From Mytilus edulis (taxonomy: Eukaryota > Mollusca > Bivalvia > Mytilida > Mytilidae): a stretch of DNA of 64,000 bases. Shown in pieces: positions 23,156-34,896 of this stretch. The DNA is taken from assembly GCF_963676685.1 (NCBI RefSeq), contig NC_092348.1:17707386-17771385 (forward strand). The letters run 5' to 3'. How positions within the stretch are numbered: the stretch's first letter is position 1; the number at the start of each line of letters is the position of its first letter. Made by a program: the position numbers and the translations under genes. The notes beneath the pieces were generated by a model. It made no database searches. It was not told the origin of the DNA and saw only the letters and a program-made list of their open reading frames with translations.

Positions 23156-26100
23156 TTTTTTTTATTATTTTGCCCATTATATTCGGACATAAGACAAGAA
23201 CTGATAAAATCATTTGGAAGCCTTAAACTAACGCTGCCAATGGACACCGAATTTCAGATCTATTAAATAGCTCCAATACGATTTCAAATGAAGATAATAT
23301 TTTTAAGTTTCTCATGGTACAAAGGTTAAATGTTAAATCTAAAAGGTTTACTAATTCACACAATAAACCTGTTAAAGCATTTCGTCTTATCAGTTGCATT
23401 TTTCTTTACTTTTCAGTTCATTATGTAACACAACTGACATTATCAATATTTTTATTATTTAGCAGAGCATGTAGTTTTGATTTATTTGTGTATAATGTAT
23501 TTTATTTATCAAGGAGACGGCTTAATATAAGCACTTGTTGCTTGTTTTTGAATCGTATTAGTGTATGTGTTCATAATTATACTTGAATTATTCATGATAA
23601 AATATTGTTTACACCAAATTCAAGGAGATTCGAGATTTTTTTTTGACGATTTGAGACCAAAATAATGTAAATGCTGAATAAGAGGTAAAAAAAGCGAGTC
23701 AGCCTTTTCCCGCCATTTGAAAAAAAATCAACTATCTCAAAAAGGAGTTAAATACCCTATTAATATATTTAACTTAATTTGTTTCTTAACTAAATCAATT
23801 CTCTTCTGACTTACTCAATTTAAAATCTTGAGGTTTTTTTAATGCACCTGAGTACATCCGTTCAATTTGGGAAATCAAAAACATTTCAAATCCGCTATTT
23901 TAGTATTTATTACATACATATACATGTAAGACAACTCATTGAGACTTTTTTTGCTTCTTTTTATTGTGAATATGTCCTTTTTTTCTTGAATCGGTGCATT
24001 AAATGTCTATGTTTTTTTAATAATTGTGTTTGCCATAACCAATAAAAGAACAAAACTGTTTTATATTTATTTTTTTCAGTGGTCATAATAAATTCCAAAT
24101 GAAAAAAAATATAGAAAGTATCTAAAGATTATCAAGTTGAACCAATATAAAAAAAAAAAAAAAAAAAAAAAAATATATTCACAATTTGTTATAATCATAT
24201 CAGTGTTTTCGTGACAGAAAGATCACATTGAGTAGTGCGGGAGGTTGTGTGTTTAATCAATGAAACTGTATTGTCCTGCTTCCTCGCTAAGTATGTAAAG
24301 TCAAAAGCAATGGCTGATCGGCTTTTAGTCAGAATAATATGTTCCGACCAGATGACACAAGTATTATTTTGTATTGATTGTCACCTTGTGAATTTGCAAA
24401 TAAAAAACACAACTCTGTGTATATAAGTAGGGTTTGTTTTTATAACTCTTTAACGTCTTCTATTCGTGAATATACATGCAATATTTGCCGCTGGACATTA
24501 ACCATAGCTAATCGAGAATTCGGTTAAATTGTATAAATGAGCCAGTTTAGTTGCCAAATATTAAAACCAGTTTATTAATATAGTTTTATTGTATAATTTG
24601 TTGTTATTGAATAAATGTAGATCAGGAAAGGTTATATACATGTACAATGTGTGTGTGTGAAAACAAAATTATTTTTTAAATTAGCGCAAATGTCATACGC
24701 CCCTTCCATAACGGTGAAGCAAATTACGATATTGTCTGTAAAGTTTTCTGAGGGAAGACTTCAACTTTAATACCTCCAATAACTTCTAAAAGTACAACTT
24801 TGTTTTCTTTTTCTCAAATATATCTTTTCTTTGGAAAAAAAAAGACCAGGAATCCAGTATTATTTGAATTGTGTGGCACTTCAGTATTTTTTCTTATCAT
24901 AATTATGATAGTCTAAATCTTATAAAAGGCCGCAAGATTTCATATCAATCTGAGACTATAGCTAGTATCAAGTGCACTGATGTTGCGGGGAAATATCACC
25001 CCTTCCTTCATAGTCGTTCAAATAAATTATCATTTTCAACTTTATTTCAGAATTTTTTTTTTGTAAATTCCGCTCTAAAACACAACCATTAACGGATATG
25101 GTTTAACCTTTACACAATACCTCTCCCCCTTTTTTCAGAAAAAAAAACTGTATAATTTTGTCAAGAATTCGGAACAAGGCTTGCACATTTTTTTCTGCAT
25201 CTCACCAATACACTCTCCTCATTGTGATGTCAATTTCATTCAAAAGTGAGAAGAGCCTCTGAAAATAAATGAAATTTATAAAATTGTAGAATTTTCAATA
25301 AAAAATACCAATGAAATTTAAATTGAATAATAGTCAAAACATAGAATGACCTACTCCAGAATTGTAATTAACACACCTGTTAGATCAATTAACAAGACTA
25401 AAACAACATTCAAATTGCTTATGTCTGCTCTAAACAATACCAATTACTTGCTAAGTAAAATACTTAAAAACTCGTTAAGTACTTGTCTTTCGTTTTCTCA
25501 CCTTTTATAATTTGACATTTGAAATATTATAAATACTGCAGAATTTTTAAATATTTTATCATTCGTTCTTATTGAATTGAAATAGAAAAAAATTAAGGAT
25601 ATACACTAAAGTTAGTTTAAAAAAAAATAATTTCGCAAAGAATTTTAATTCTTTTACCATGTAAGTACTAGACTTAGTTTAATTTATTTTATGACAAATA
25701 ATTATTTCACATGAATATTTCAAATTGAATGCATCATAGAGTCTAAGACTTGGCTGAATATTTTAAAAGACGTAATCAGAACTGCAACCCCATCCATTTT
25801 CAGCAAACACTTGTCTAGTTATTTCTTCGACGTGCTGAACCTTGGCAAATTCCAAAGTGTTAATTCAAAGTTACTGCACATTGCCGTTTATTTAAATCGT
25901 CCACATTTCTCCGATAAAAAGGTTTTTTTTTTTTTACAACGGTCACTTTCCGTTAGACAGTTAAAATGGTTACGCGCAGTAATTTTTTTTAAAGTGTTAA
26001 TTATAATAATAAAGTAAAACAATAAGCTTTGCTGATTAATGTACAATAGACATTAAGTCTCGATCATATTTGTGCATCAAAGTTTGTTTAAATTAAAATT

Positions 26101-27303
26101 AAGGATTTGTATAGTAAGAATACAAATCCTTGATACAATAGTGACTATCTTGATCATTTTCTTGGGATGATTTTTTTTTATTAGCAGTTCAATATTCAAA
26201 TTCTGATGTCCCTCTTTCCCTCTAAAAAAATACCCCAGAATAATATCATCTGTAGATTTCGGAGATCCAATCACTAAATTCATTTTTTAATTTATTATAA
26301 TCGAAACCGATTATTGCAGATAACTGTCTTTTATGATATATCTTGTATATACAAATTTCCAAACCCTATGGTTAAAATATTTAAAAGATTAGATTTACAG
26401 CCATCTTTGATGAATCATCTTTGAATGTACAGCCTGTAGACGTCAATTAAGCGATTTACCGTTCGTTTACAATATTTTACAATATAATCCGCCTGTACGA
26501 CAATGGAATATACAATATAATTAGTCATAATTACATCTAATAAAGGTATTACAAATGTGAAGATGTAATTGGGATTTGTTTTCCGCTGAGAATATAAATA
26601 GTTGGCAATTACAACATTGGTTATTTTCTGTCTGACATCTGCCAATACTACATGTACTAATACTGTCTGGTCACAATCAAAATGTTCGAAAAAAGTAAGT
26701 TTATTTATCAAAATGGATAAGCCTTGCAAAATTATTTTTTTCGGATATGCATAGTTGTTTGTACTATATCATTCATACACCTAATCATGAACAGACCATA
26801 CAGCATGGGTTTTCGTTCATTTTTGGAAGTTGTTCGTAACCTGAATATAATATGCACTCTGATGGTTAGTTGTCTCGTTTGCAATCATACCACATTTCCT
26901 TTTTTAACTGCTTTGAAGTAATCATATATGGTTAAACAAGTTTAATTTTTATACATGTACATTTTGTGATTTTGTCCACCTACAGCGTTTCTTAAATTTA
27001 AAATGTGTGTGCACATTTCTGCACTTTCCGGACACACGCTCGTAACTTACTCAGTATAGAAAACCAAAGATATGTCAAAGGGTTTGAGAGCGAAAAAAAA
27101 ATCCTTATTAGTGTCCAAGGCTAGAAACATGGGGGGAAAGCTCGGCATGTATAGAAATTCCATTTGCATCTCGTGCTAACATGTTTAACATAGTATTTTT
27201 ATCTTCATACAATTATTTGTCAATCATTCCAGGAAATGTACAAATGAACAAACATCCGTAAATATAACAAAACTTATTTCATTGCTTTTTCTTTTTTTTT
27301 CAG
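23156..27303. other. No gene seen; AT-rich
   Basis: Open frames here (for example 23314-23586 plus and 26415-26729 minus) are of low-complexity composition with no recognised domain. A poly-A tract lies at 24149-24173. A TTTTCCCGCCAT motif near 23705 recurs at about 60625. A repeat fragment of the CATACCACATTTCC type lies at 26860-26915. The stretch just before 27304 is the presumed intron or 5' flank of the Cdc25 gene. Confidence 0.5.
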
Positions 27304-27317
27304 TAACAAACTTGAAG

Positions 27318-28253
27318 ATGGATTGTTCAACCGGAGATAACTGCCATAAAGTTCTCAAAACTCCAGACTTTATAAAAAGTTTGTTCGACGAAGATTCAGG
27401 ACTTGGTATGGACTTTGCTGACTTTGACGACTCACCAACACTTAGTTTTCTCAAACTGGATTTATGCTCAAAGAGAAAGAGAGCCGATAAATTAAACACT
27501 TGTAGTGACTATAACACCCCTGTATCTTACAGTAAGAGAAGGGTCATCAGATCCAAAAAACTTTTATTGAAAAAATCTTTGTCGTTTGATGCACAAGTTC
27601 TCGGTAGTAAAGACTTGTCTGCTGACGACATCAAGCGCCACGCCTTCAAAACAGAAGACGTCTTAGTTCAAGCTGCCGTACTCACTGGAGATGGAAAGAA
27701 AGAATGTTGTTTACAAACTGTTCAAGGACACTGTCATGACCTAAGATACATAACTCCAGCCACCATCAATGATGTTTTAAACGGGAAATACAACGATACA
27801 ATTGGAAGCTTTCGTATAATAGACAGTAGATATTCCTATGAGTTTGAAGGTGGTCACATACCAGGCGCTGAAAATATACATAATAAAGACGATATTTTAG
27901 AACTGTTAAAACATCCTAATACTTCCCGTTCAGATGGAAAGCGTGACATAATTATTTTCCATTGTGAGTTTTCTTCCGAGAGAGGACCAAAAATGTGCCG
28001 CTTTCTTCGTAATAATGACAGAGAACTTAACGCTGAAAATTATCCTTCCTTGTATTTTCCTGAACTTTATATTCTAAAGGGAGGATACAAAGAGTTTTAT
28101 GAAAGTTATAAGACACTGTGCACTCCTATGGATTACGTTCCAATGTTAAGCAAAGATCATAAAGATGATTTACGTCATTTCCGGTCCAAATCTAAATCAT
28201 GGTATGCTGGCCAAAAACGAGTGAGATCATCTTCCGGTCGTCTGTTTTATTGA
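27318..28253 (+). CDS. cdc25: Cdc25-type M-phase inducer phosphatase
   Basis: This 311-residue dual-specificity phosphatase should activate cyclin-dependent kinases by removing inhibitory phosphates from Thr14/Tyr15. The C-terminal two thirds is the Cdc25 rhodanese-fold domain: ITPATINDVL, then IIDSRYSYEFEGGHIPGA, then the active site HCEFSSERGP (CX5R, Cys at about residue 216), then YPSLYFPELYILKGGYKEF. The N-terminal third is short and regulatory-looking, with SLFDEDSGLG resembling the DSG element of animal Cdc25s and a basic KRR..RSKKLLLKKSLSF stretch, a plausible 14-3-3 or nuclear-localisation region. The ATG at 27318 has A at -3 and G at +4. A polypyrimidine tract and CAG end at 27303, so a 5' non-coding exon probably lies upstream. 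The whole coding region is one exon, unusual for animal Cdc25 genes, suggesting a retrocopy or lineage-specific intron loss. The frame is intact. Confidence 0.92.
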   Translation: MDCSTGDNCHKVLKTPDFIKSLFDEDSGLGMDFADFDDSPTLSFLKLDLCSKRKRADKLNTCSDYNTPVSYSKRRVIRSKKLLLKKSLSFDAQVLGSKDLSADDIKRHAFKTEDVLVQAAVLTGDGKKECCLQTVQGHCHDLRYITPATINDVLNGKYNDTIGSFRIIDSRYSYEFEGGHIPGAENIHNKDDILELLKHPNTSRSDGKRDIIIFHCEFSSERGPKMCRFLRNNDRELNAENYPSLYFPELYILKGGYKEFYESYKTLCTPMDYVPMLSKDHKDDLRHFRSKSKSWYAGQKRVRSSSGRLFY

Positions 28254-28312
28254 TATAAAATCAAAAGTGCTAAAACTGTATTTATTTGTACTAATTGTAT
28301 ATACAATGTACC

Positions 28313-28318
28313 ATTAAA
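28313..28318 (+). terminator. Possible polyadenylation signal of cdc25
   Basis: ATTAAA, a common variant signal, lies 60 bp after the cdc25 stop codon and is followed by a T-rich stretch. No canonical AATAAA occurs nearer. Confidence 0.4.
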
Positions 28319-28798
28319 TTATATCATATTTTATTATTGTACGTGATCATATTATGTATTCGTTATTAAGTCGATAGTAGATTAATTGGGATAGAAAAAC
28401 ATTTTTGATTGAAAGAGCACATTGATTATGATAGGATTTTTCTTTCAATTCAATTTTACATTTGGTTTATGATTTTTTATTTCTCCTGTTGCCGTTCTTC
28501 TTTTTTTTAAATTTAAGTCAGAATTGTTGTCTATAGTGTATCCATCCGACTCATGGAAATTTAGGTAAAATGATACAACACGTATTCAATTTAAACATAC
28601 CAAAAGTTAAATGTTCAAGTTTGAACTGTCTTGCATACATTTCTGCATGATTTACTGACTTGAATGTTTATATACATGTTTTTCTCAAGAAAATCAATGA
28701 AATATTTGCAACTGATTTATTGTTGAGTGATTAAAAAAGAAAAGCGAAATTTCATCTATGAATGGAAATCAGTTCATTATTTTTTCAAGATTTCTGAA

Positions 28799-29157
28799 AA
28801 AGGAGTAGGTCCAGTAAGACCCCTTTTTGGCCCCAAAATATAGCAGTTTTACAAAATTGTTAAAATGTAAACTTTAAGTTATTTATTGAACATAGATATG
28901 GGCTGTTTTTGGCAATACAATGCACATATATCGGGTACTAGCACCATTAAGTCATGCTAAATTACTGAAATCTTCACAATTCTAGCAATTTAGTTAAATT
29001 TTAGACAGTTTCCGTGTTAAACGAAAGTGGTCGCATTCGTGTTCATCCTAAATATAGAAATGTCAGTTGTATTTGATGATACATTTGTAATACATAATTT
29101 CGTCAGATGAACCTGAAATTTGAGGCCAAAATCGGTCCTTACCAGACCTACTCCTTT
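28799..29157. mobile_element. MITE, 359 bp
   Basis: Left end AAAGGAGTAGGTCCAGTAAG; the right end read in reverse is AAAGGAGTAGGTCTGGTAAG, two differences in 20 bp. Next inside both ends is a GACC..TTTTGGCC stretch. No coding capacity. Confidence 0.75.
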
Positions 29158-30922
29158 GATTAAAACTGTCAAAACAAAACCAACCATGATAGTTTACTCA
29201 GAAAATATTTTAAGTAGATACAATGTATAAAGATAAAATGTCAATTATTGATAAAATTGAAATCTGAGTAATTTTCTAGATAGTTTAAACATATCTAATT
29301 TAACCTAATAGGTAAATATCGGTTATTCTTCCTAAACATTGCTGATGATATCGTAATTAATATATTTTATACAGTACTACCGTAATACGAAACCGTCATA
29401 ATATAAAAAAAAAAAAAAACCCACAGAAAACTAAAAACGAGAATGTTGCTATTATTCTAAATATAAAAACTAAACAAAAAATGCTGCGTTTTTTTTTTCA
29501 CGATCGAATTCATTCTTTAACCCTTTTCTATATTTCCTTACTATAGCAAATCGAATCCTCTTATACATTATAGATTGACGATATACTTAAAAAAAAACGA
29601 TAAGATTTCGATTATCTATTCTATGAATAAAGAAAGAGACCGATTTCATTGATTTGCAACTCCGCAGGAACAATACAAGTAACATATTTGTGATATTACG
29701 TACATGTTTATGTAATGTTTTGTACAACCTTTTTTTCAACAGAAAAAGCAATATTTTAAAGAAAATGTCACAATTCGGACACCGTTAATGATCCTTGTCT
29801 TATAGGCTTTCGCGCATGTTTAGTGTCCGAACTGCCCACTAAATTAAAAACAACTTCCTGCTTCAACACAAACCAATTTGTACCGCGATTTCGCGGGCAT
29901 CTTTTCCTTGAAGTATCTGTATCATTTTTTGTGGAAAACGAATATTAGAAGCATGCAGTTTTGCTGTGTGTTTGTTATTTTATATTGACAAGATGTGTAG
30001 GAGAAGGTTGAGATATCACAAAACAAGTTTAACCTCGCAGCATTTTCGAGTATGTAGCAGGTCCAAATCCTCTGGACTTTGTCAGTGTTGTTAGTCTTAT
30101 TTTTTTCTTCTTCTTCTTCAATTGTAAGTCATTGCTATGTTATGGAGTTTCGTGTGACTATAAAGACGTGATGTGATTGCCAATGAGACAACTCTTCACA
30201 TAAGGCCAAAATAACACTAAATTAACAACCATAGGTTGCTATACGGCCTTCAACAAATAGCAAACCCCTACCGTGTGGTCAGCTATTAAAGGTCCCGAAA
30301 TTGAACCACTGAATAACAGGCTCCTTGCTTTGGACAGGGTTTAAACAAGTTAGAGGGATCTCAGTCCTCCTCTAACCTGGGAAGTTGTGTAAGAGAAAAC
30401 TCTTTAGTGGCCTTTGGCTGTTTTCCGAACTTTGGTCTGGTTGTTGTCTCTTTGACACATTCCACATTTCCTTTCTCAATTTTAATAAACCCACAAACAA
30501 GCCACACTATAGCCTGGATTGTGTTAAAAATTAAGAAAAAACATGACTTTTTGTGGTCATTTATTGCAAATAATATTTACGCCTCAAATTATTTTAAGTT
30601 TGGATTTTTAGTGATGTCTGAGGCTGAATACACTGACTATAATTAAGAAGATATGATATGAATACCAACTAGACAACTGTCCATCCAAGTAACAAAAAAT
30701 AAAAAATAAACAACTATTTTATATATGGTGCACGCATTATGTAGCTAAAGAACCCAAAAGGTATGCCGGAAAAAATAACAACTGTCATGCAAGTTATATC
30801 TTATGTCTCACAGTTCAATACTTAATCGACCTCCTATTTAGTTCTTTTGCAGATACATTTGTATGCCTTTTTATTTTTAAAAAAGTATTTGAAAAATGAT
30901 ATGAGATTTCCGGTAACATACA
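29158..30922. other. No gene seen; repeats only
   Basis: Contains a dispersed repeat at about 30165-30330 (GATTGCCAATGAGACAAC, then ATACGGCCTTCAAC) and an inverted fragment of the GTCAAAGAGACAACA family at about 30410-30480. Open frames such as 30407-30646 lie across these repeats and are not genes. Confidence 0.5.
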
Positions 30923-31335
30923 TCGAATGATTTAATGACAAAAGAGTAGCAAGTATGTTAAAATGGTATATAAAAACGTCGAAATTCTTTTTTTTTTTTT
31001 TTACAGCGGATGGCCGTGAGGGCATTCCGGTGTATTGCTATCGCATAGATTTCCATTTAAGGAATGACTGTAATATTTTTTCTGTCTATGAAGAAATAAC
31101 ATAAAAAATTTGGTGCACACTGAATAACACACATCCGCTGTAAAAAAAGAATTTTGACGTTTGTATATACCATTTTAACATACTTTCTACTCTTTTGTCA
31201 TTAAATCATTCGATGTATATTTTCGAAAAAACGTTGATGACGTCACGGTCACATGACTAAATTATGTCTATAGGCTGATAACAAAAATAATGTCAGCCAA
31301 TCAGAAGACGCGTTACATCCAAAATTAGATTATTA
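30923..31335. repeat. Nested foldback element
   Basis: Arms of about 90 bp (30923-31018 and 31130-31222) are inverted copies. Landmarks on the left are ACATCGAATGATTTAATGAC and ACAGCGGATG, with their complements on the right. Between them, and continuing to the right, lies sequence also found at 39675-39990: AAGGAATGACTGTAATATTT, TTTGGTGCACACTGAATAAC, and an AACGTTGATGACGTCACG block. One hairpin element therefore appears to have been reshaped by another. Confidence 0.7.
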
Positions 31336-31746
31336 TGTAATATTCGTTTTGGTTTTTTTACTGATCTATAAACATGATAACTATGCGGATATTAACGAGT
31401 GCTAAATATCATTCCTTATCGTTTGTTACAAATACATCTCTTCAAGTAATACTGATAAAAATATGTTTGTTTAGAACATAAATTAATAATATGAAAATGT
31501 TTTGTCGTTAGATATATACTATAGTGATATTTTTAATTAATTAAAAATATATAATTGGCGACTAGAGATAAAAGAAATAGACTTTATACTGTTCGAATTA
31601 TTTCGGTTCTTTACATACAGCTAATGATACAACTTGTTATGAATTTTGTAACATAACAATGCATTCTGATTGGTTCCTTTATATACTTGTGATTTAAAGA
31701 ATTTTAAGTTTTTCATTCTGCCGTCGATAGCCGAAAACAGGAATTT

Positions 31747-32271
31747 TTGCCTAGTTATAATGGGATTTCTATGATTTTATTTGATGAATTCTCAAACCCT
31801 GATCAATTGTTTTCGGTTGATGCATGTTTGACAGGATGTGGCGGATGGATGGACGGAAGATACTTTCACTGTTCATTTCCGGAGTTTATTTTAGATCAAA
31901 ACTTGCATATAAATTTATTAGAGATGTTGACGATTGTAGTAGCCTTGAAATTATGGGGAAAACATTTCACAAATTTAAAGGTGATTATTTATTGCGATAA
32001 TATGGTATCAGTACGTGTTTTGAATACAGGCGCCACCAGAAATGAGTTCCTGCAGTCGTGTTTGAGGGAAGTTTGTTGGATTGCAGCTGTAAATAATTTT
32101 GAGTTAAAAGCTAAACATATTTCAGGGTGCGATAACCGTTTACCAGATCTTTTGTCTAGATGGTATTTAGATTATAAATTTCAGTTAGACTTTTACGAGA
32201 GGACAAAAGGCATGTCCCTATTTAGAGATTTGATTTCTAAAGAATTGTTTCAGTTTGAACATATTTGGTAA
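31747..32271 (+). pseudogene. RNase H domain (end of a reverse-transcriptase ORF)
   Basis: The remnant of the pol frame begins just after the A1 deletion junction. It contains VDACLTGCGGW (first catalytic Asp), LLEMLTIVVAL (Glu), IYCDNMVSV (Asp) and LPDLLSRW (last Asp region), the DEDD pattern and order of RNase H in DIRS/Ngaro elements. No finger or palm motifs of the reverse transcriptase remain. It ends in TAA (32269-32271), and the same frame continues directly into the recombinase. Confidence 0.75.
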
Positions 32272-33270
32272 TTGTTTATTCGTGTATTTGTAGATTTGCA
32301 AGTACTAAGACGAGATATGTTTGTGACTAGGATTTCGGCTTTCGCGAAAGGTACTTTGGTTAATTTTAAAACGCAGTGGAGAGCTTATTTATTGTTTTGT
32401 AATTACTTTCATTTAGAACCGTTTGAAATTGATTCTGAATTATTATGCACTTATTCCGAGTTTCTCAGTAGAAGTTTCAGATCAGCTCAATCTATTCGCA
32501 ATTATTTAAACGGAGTTAAAGTTCTTTTCCTGTTGTTAGGATTACATGTGGATGTTTTTTCGTCTTACGAATTGAAGTTGACTATGAAAGGGTTAGATAG
32601 GAAATTAAAACATTTACCTAAACAGGCATTTCCTATTACTTTAGAAATTTTAGGAAAAATTTGTGAACATTTGAATTTGAATACGCCGCTAGATGCGACA
32701 TATTGGTGTTTATTTCTTTTTGCTTTATTACTTTTAAGCAGGAAGTCTAATTTAGTTCCAGTATCAACCAAGAAATTTGACAAAAATAAACAGCTGTGCA
32801 GAGGTGATGTTACAGTCTTTCCGTCTCTTATAATAATTGCATTCAAATGGACAAAAACAATTCAGTTGGGTAATCGTATTTTAAGGATACCTTTGCTTGC
32901 ATATCCTCTATCTAAATTTTGCCCAGTAAATGCATATAAAAGGATGTGTTCTTTAAATCCTTGCACGTCAGATGATGCCGCTTTTTCTTATAAAAAAAAG
33001 GGGAAATGCATACCAATTACTTATAACCAGTTTCAGAATAAACTGAGAGAATTACTTTGTAAAATTGGGTTAAATCCAAATTTATTTTCTTCCCATAGTT
33101 TCCGAAGAGGTGGAGCAACGTTGGCATCGAAAGCAGGGGTTTCTCCTAGTTCTATCCAATTGATGGGTGATTGGAAAACCAATAATTATTGCTATACTAA
33201 ATATATTGTCAGTTCTTTGTCTGATAAAATCAATGTAGCGGAACAAATTAAAGACTTTGTTTTAAAATAA
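32272..33270 (+). CDS. Tyrosine recombinase of the Ngaro-type element
   Basis: This frame of about 332 codons has a first ATG at about 32314, preceded in frame by the RNase H stop. The N-terminal half has a SAM-like core-binding region (TLVNFKTQWRAYLLFCNYF). The catalytic half shows Arg I in LLLLSRKSNL (32740), a Lys in FKWTK, the H-x-x-R box HSFRRGGATL (33093), LMGDWKTNNY, and a candidate nucleophile Tyr at 33193 or 33202. It would recombine the circular cDNA into the genome. The frame is open from the RNase H stop to the TAA at 33268, so this is the best-preserved protein of the element. With gag and the reverse transcriptase gone it could act only in trans. Confidence 0.8.
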   Translation: MFIRVFVDLQVLRRDMFVTRISAFAKGTLVNFKTQWRAYLLFCNYFHLEPFEIDSELLCTYSEFLSRSFRSAQSIRNYLNGVKVLFLLLGLHVDVFSSYELKLTMKGLDRKLKHLPKQAFPITLEILGKICEHLNLNTPLDATYWCLFLFALLLLSRKSNLVPVSTKKFDKNKQLCRGDVTVFPSLIIIAFKWTKTIQLGNRILRIPLLAYPLSKFCPVNAYKRMCSLNPCTSDDAAFSYKKKGKCIPITYNQFQNKLRELLCKIGLNPNLFSSHSFRRGGATLASKAGVSPSSIQLMGDWKTNNYCYTKYIVSSLSDKINVAEQIKDFVLK

Positions 33271-33708
33271 ATGTTGCTCTTTATAGATTTTAGGTCTACT
33301 CTGGTGTGCGATTCCATAGCCAAGCATGTTAAAACTATTAGAAGGTGTCACTTGCAAGCCTTTCCTGGAGCAAATATTTGGGACATGATCAATTTGCTTA
33401 ATTGTGGAACAATTCAGGTAAATTATGATATAATTCTGATGCATGTAGGAACCAACAATGTTGGTACCTATGAGATTGCTGATTTTGATATAGGCTATAA
33501 TGTGCTTATCTCTACAATTGAGAAATTAGTTAAGCCACATACTGTCATAGTTATGTCAGCAATTATTCCACGCTTACTTGATTTTCAGAATACAAGTTAT
33601 TTTGTCACTACTATTAATTTTAGATTAAGAAGTTTATGCTTTAAACGTGGTGTTCAGTTTGTAGCTACTTATAAACCTTTTTTTAAAGTTTGGGATGCCA
33701 GTTTGTGA
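33271..33708 (+). pseudogene. SGNH-hydrolase-like ORF of the Ngaro-type element
   Basis: The ATG follows the recombinase stop directly and in the same frame. The sequence has the SGNH/GDSL pattern: an opening strand with CDS in place of GDS, the block III signature MHVGTNNV, and a following VIVMSAIIPR strand. The frame ends early (DASL, then TGA). In the +1 frame it goes on as LHLNYFGNLKLTNF to about 33799, which contains the block V catalytic His, so a frameshift near 33690 truncated it. Some Ngaro and CR1-like elements are known to carry such hydrolases, thought to aid esterase-dependent steps of their life cycle. The precise role is unknown. Confidence 0.65.
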
Positions 33709-33929
33709 ACTTTATTCACCCATCTGTAAGTTACATTTGAATTATTTTGGTAATTTAAAATTGACAAATTTTTTTGTTCAAGTATTGTCTCATTGTTAAA
33801 CAAGAGGATGTTAAGTCTCATCTTGTTACTGTTAAACAGAAGGAGCAATCTTATTCTGTGCCGTTTTTGTCTAATTGTGCTTACAGTAGTGGGTGATTGT
33901 ATATATCCTTAAGGGAACATTTTGTTTTC

Positions 33930-34118
33930 TGGCCAATCTTGTCAGAAAGATCTGACCATTCATGTCAGTGGTATTGTTTGATATCTAACCATTCATGTCG
34001 GTATTATTATATGTATTTGTTAGAAATATCTGACCAATCATGTCAGTGATATTTTTTGATTTCTGACCATTCATGTCAGTGATATTTTGTGATTTCTGAC
34101 CATTCATGTCAGTATTTT
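33930..34118 (+). repeat. Short tandem repeats in the element's 3' region
   Basis: TCTGACCATTCATGTCAGT recurs about five times with spacers of 15-40 bp, between the hydrolase frame and the B1 repeat. The core contains the inverted pair CTGAC..GTCAG. Confidence 0.75.
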
Positions 34119-34213
34119 CATTATTTTTGCTTGTAACTTAAATAGCTTTTTAATTTTGTTTAATATCAATCAATGTGCTTCAGTTACAGTAACTGTTTGG
34201 CCGTTGGGGTTTT

Positions 34214-34408
34214 GGTGCTGAACATTGATTGGATTAACTTTAACGTCTATTATTGTTTTTTCATATGAAATTGTAATAATTTGCCAAAATTAAATGTTTT
34301 ATTTTAATTCGTTTTAATTCCTACTGAGCATTTATTTAGTATTGCTTTGCATCCAGTCGTCTCATATCTTTAATATATCTGCGTCTATTTACTTCGAAAG
34401 AGCAAATT
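34214..34408 (+). repeat. B1 split direct repeat
   Basis: Starts GGTGCTGAACATTGATTGG and ends TTCGAAAGAGCAAATT. Matches B2 at 34897-35092 almost base for base and joins A2 directly. Confidence 0.85.
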
Positions 34409-34896
34409 GTGCTATTTTTAATTAATTAAAAATATATAATTGGCGACTAGAGATAAAAGAAATAGACTTTATACTGTTCGAATTATTTCGGTTCTTTACA
34501 TACAGCTAATGATACAACTTGTTATGAATTTTATAACATAACAATGCATTCTGATTGGTTCCTTTATATACTTGTGATTTAAAGAATTTTAAGTTTTTCA
34601 TTCTGCCGTCGATAGCCGAAAACTAACCCTCCCATTATTTATCCCACCCAATATTTATAATCAGTAGTTTCAGTCTCATTTTCTGTGGAAGTTTTATTTT
34701 TCAGTGTATGTTCCTTGCCGGTGTTACAGTGGATATACGAATTTACAATATAATCGACTGATTAAAGGACAATAAAGGAGCAATAGAGTTTATAACCGAT
34801 AATTTGGATACGGATTAATTCACAATGGTGTAGATGTCAGATTTATCGTTGCCCGCTGAATACAGACGTGCGGTCAAAGTGTTGTTGATGAATGGT
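34409..34896 (+). repeat. A2 split direct repeat (full length)
   Basis: The first 215 bp equal A1 (31524-31738) up to GATAGCCGAAAAC. The remaining 273 bp have no counterpart at A1 because of the internal deletion. It lies between B1 and B2 with no gap. Confidence 0.85.

Noticed and set aside
26415-26729. 104-codon open frame on the minus strand
   Set aside because: No recognisable motif; composition fits random AT-rich DNA.
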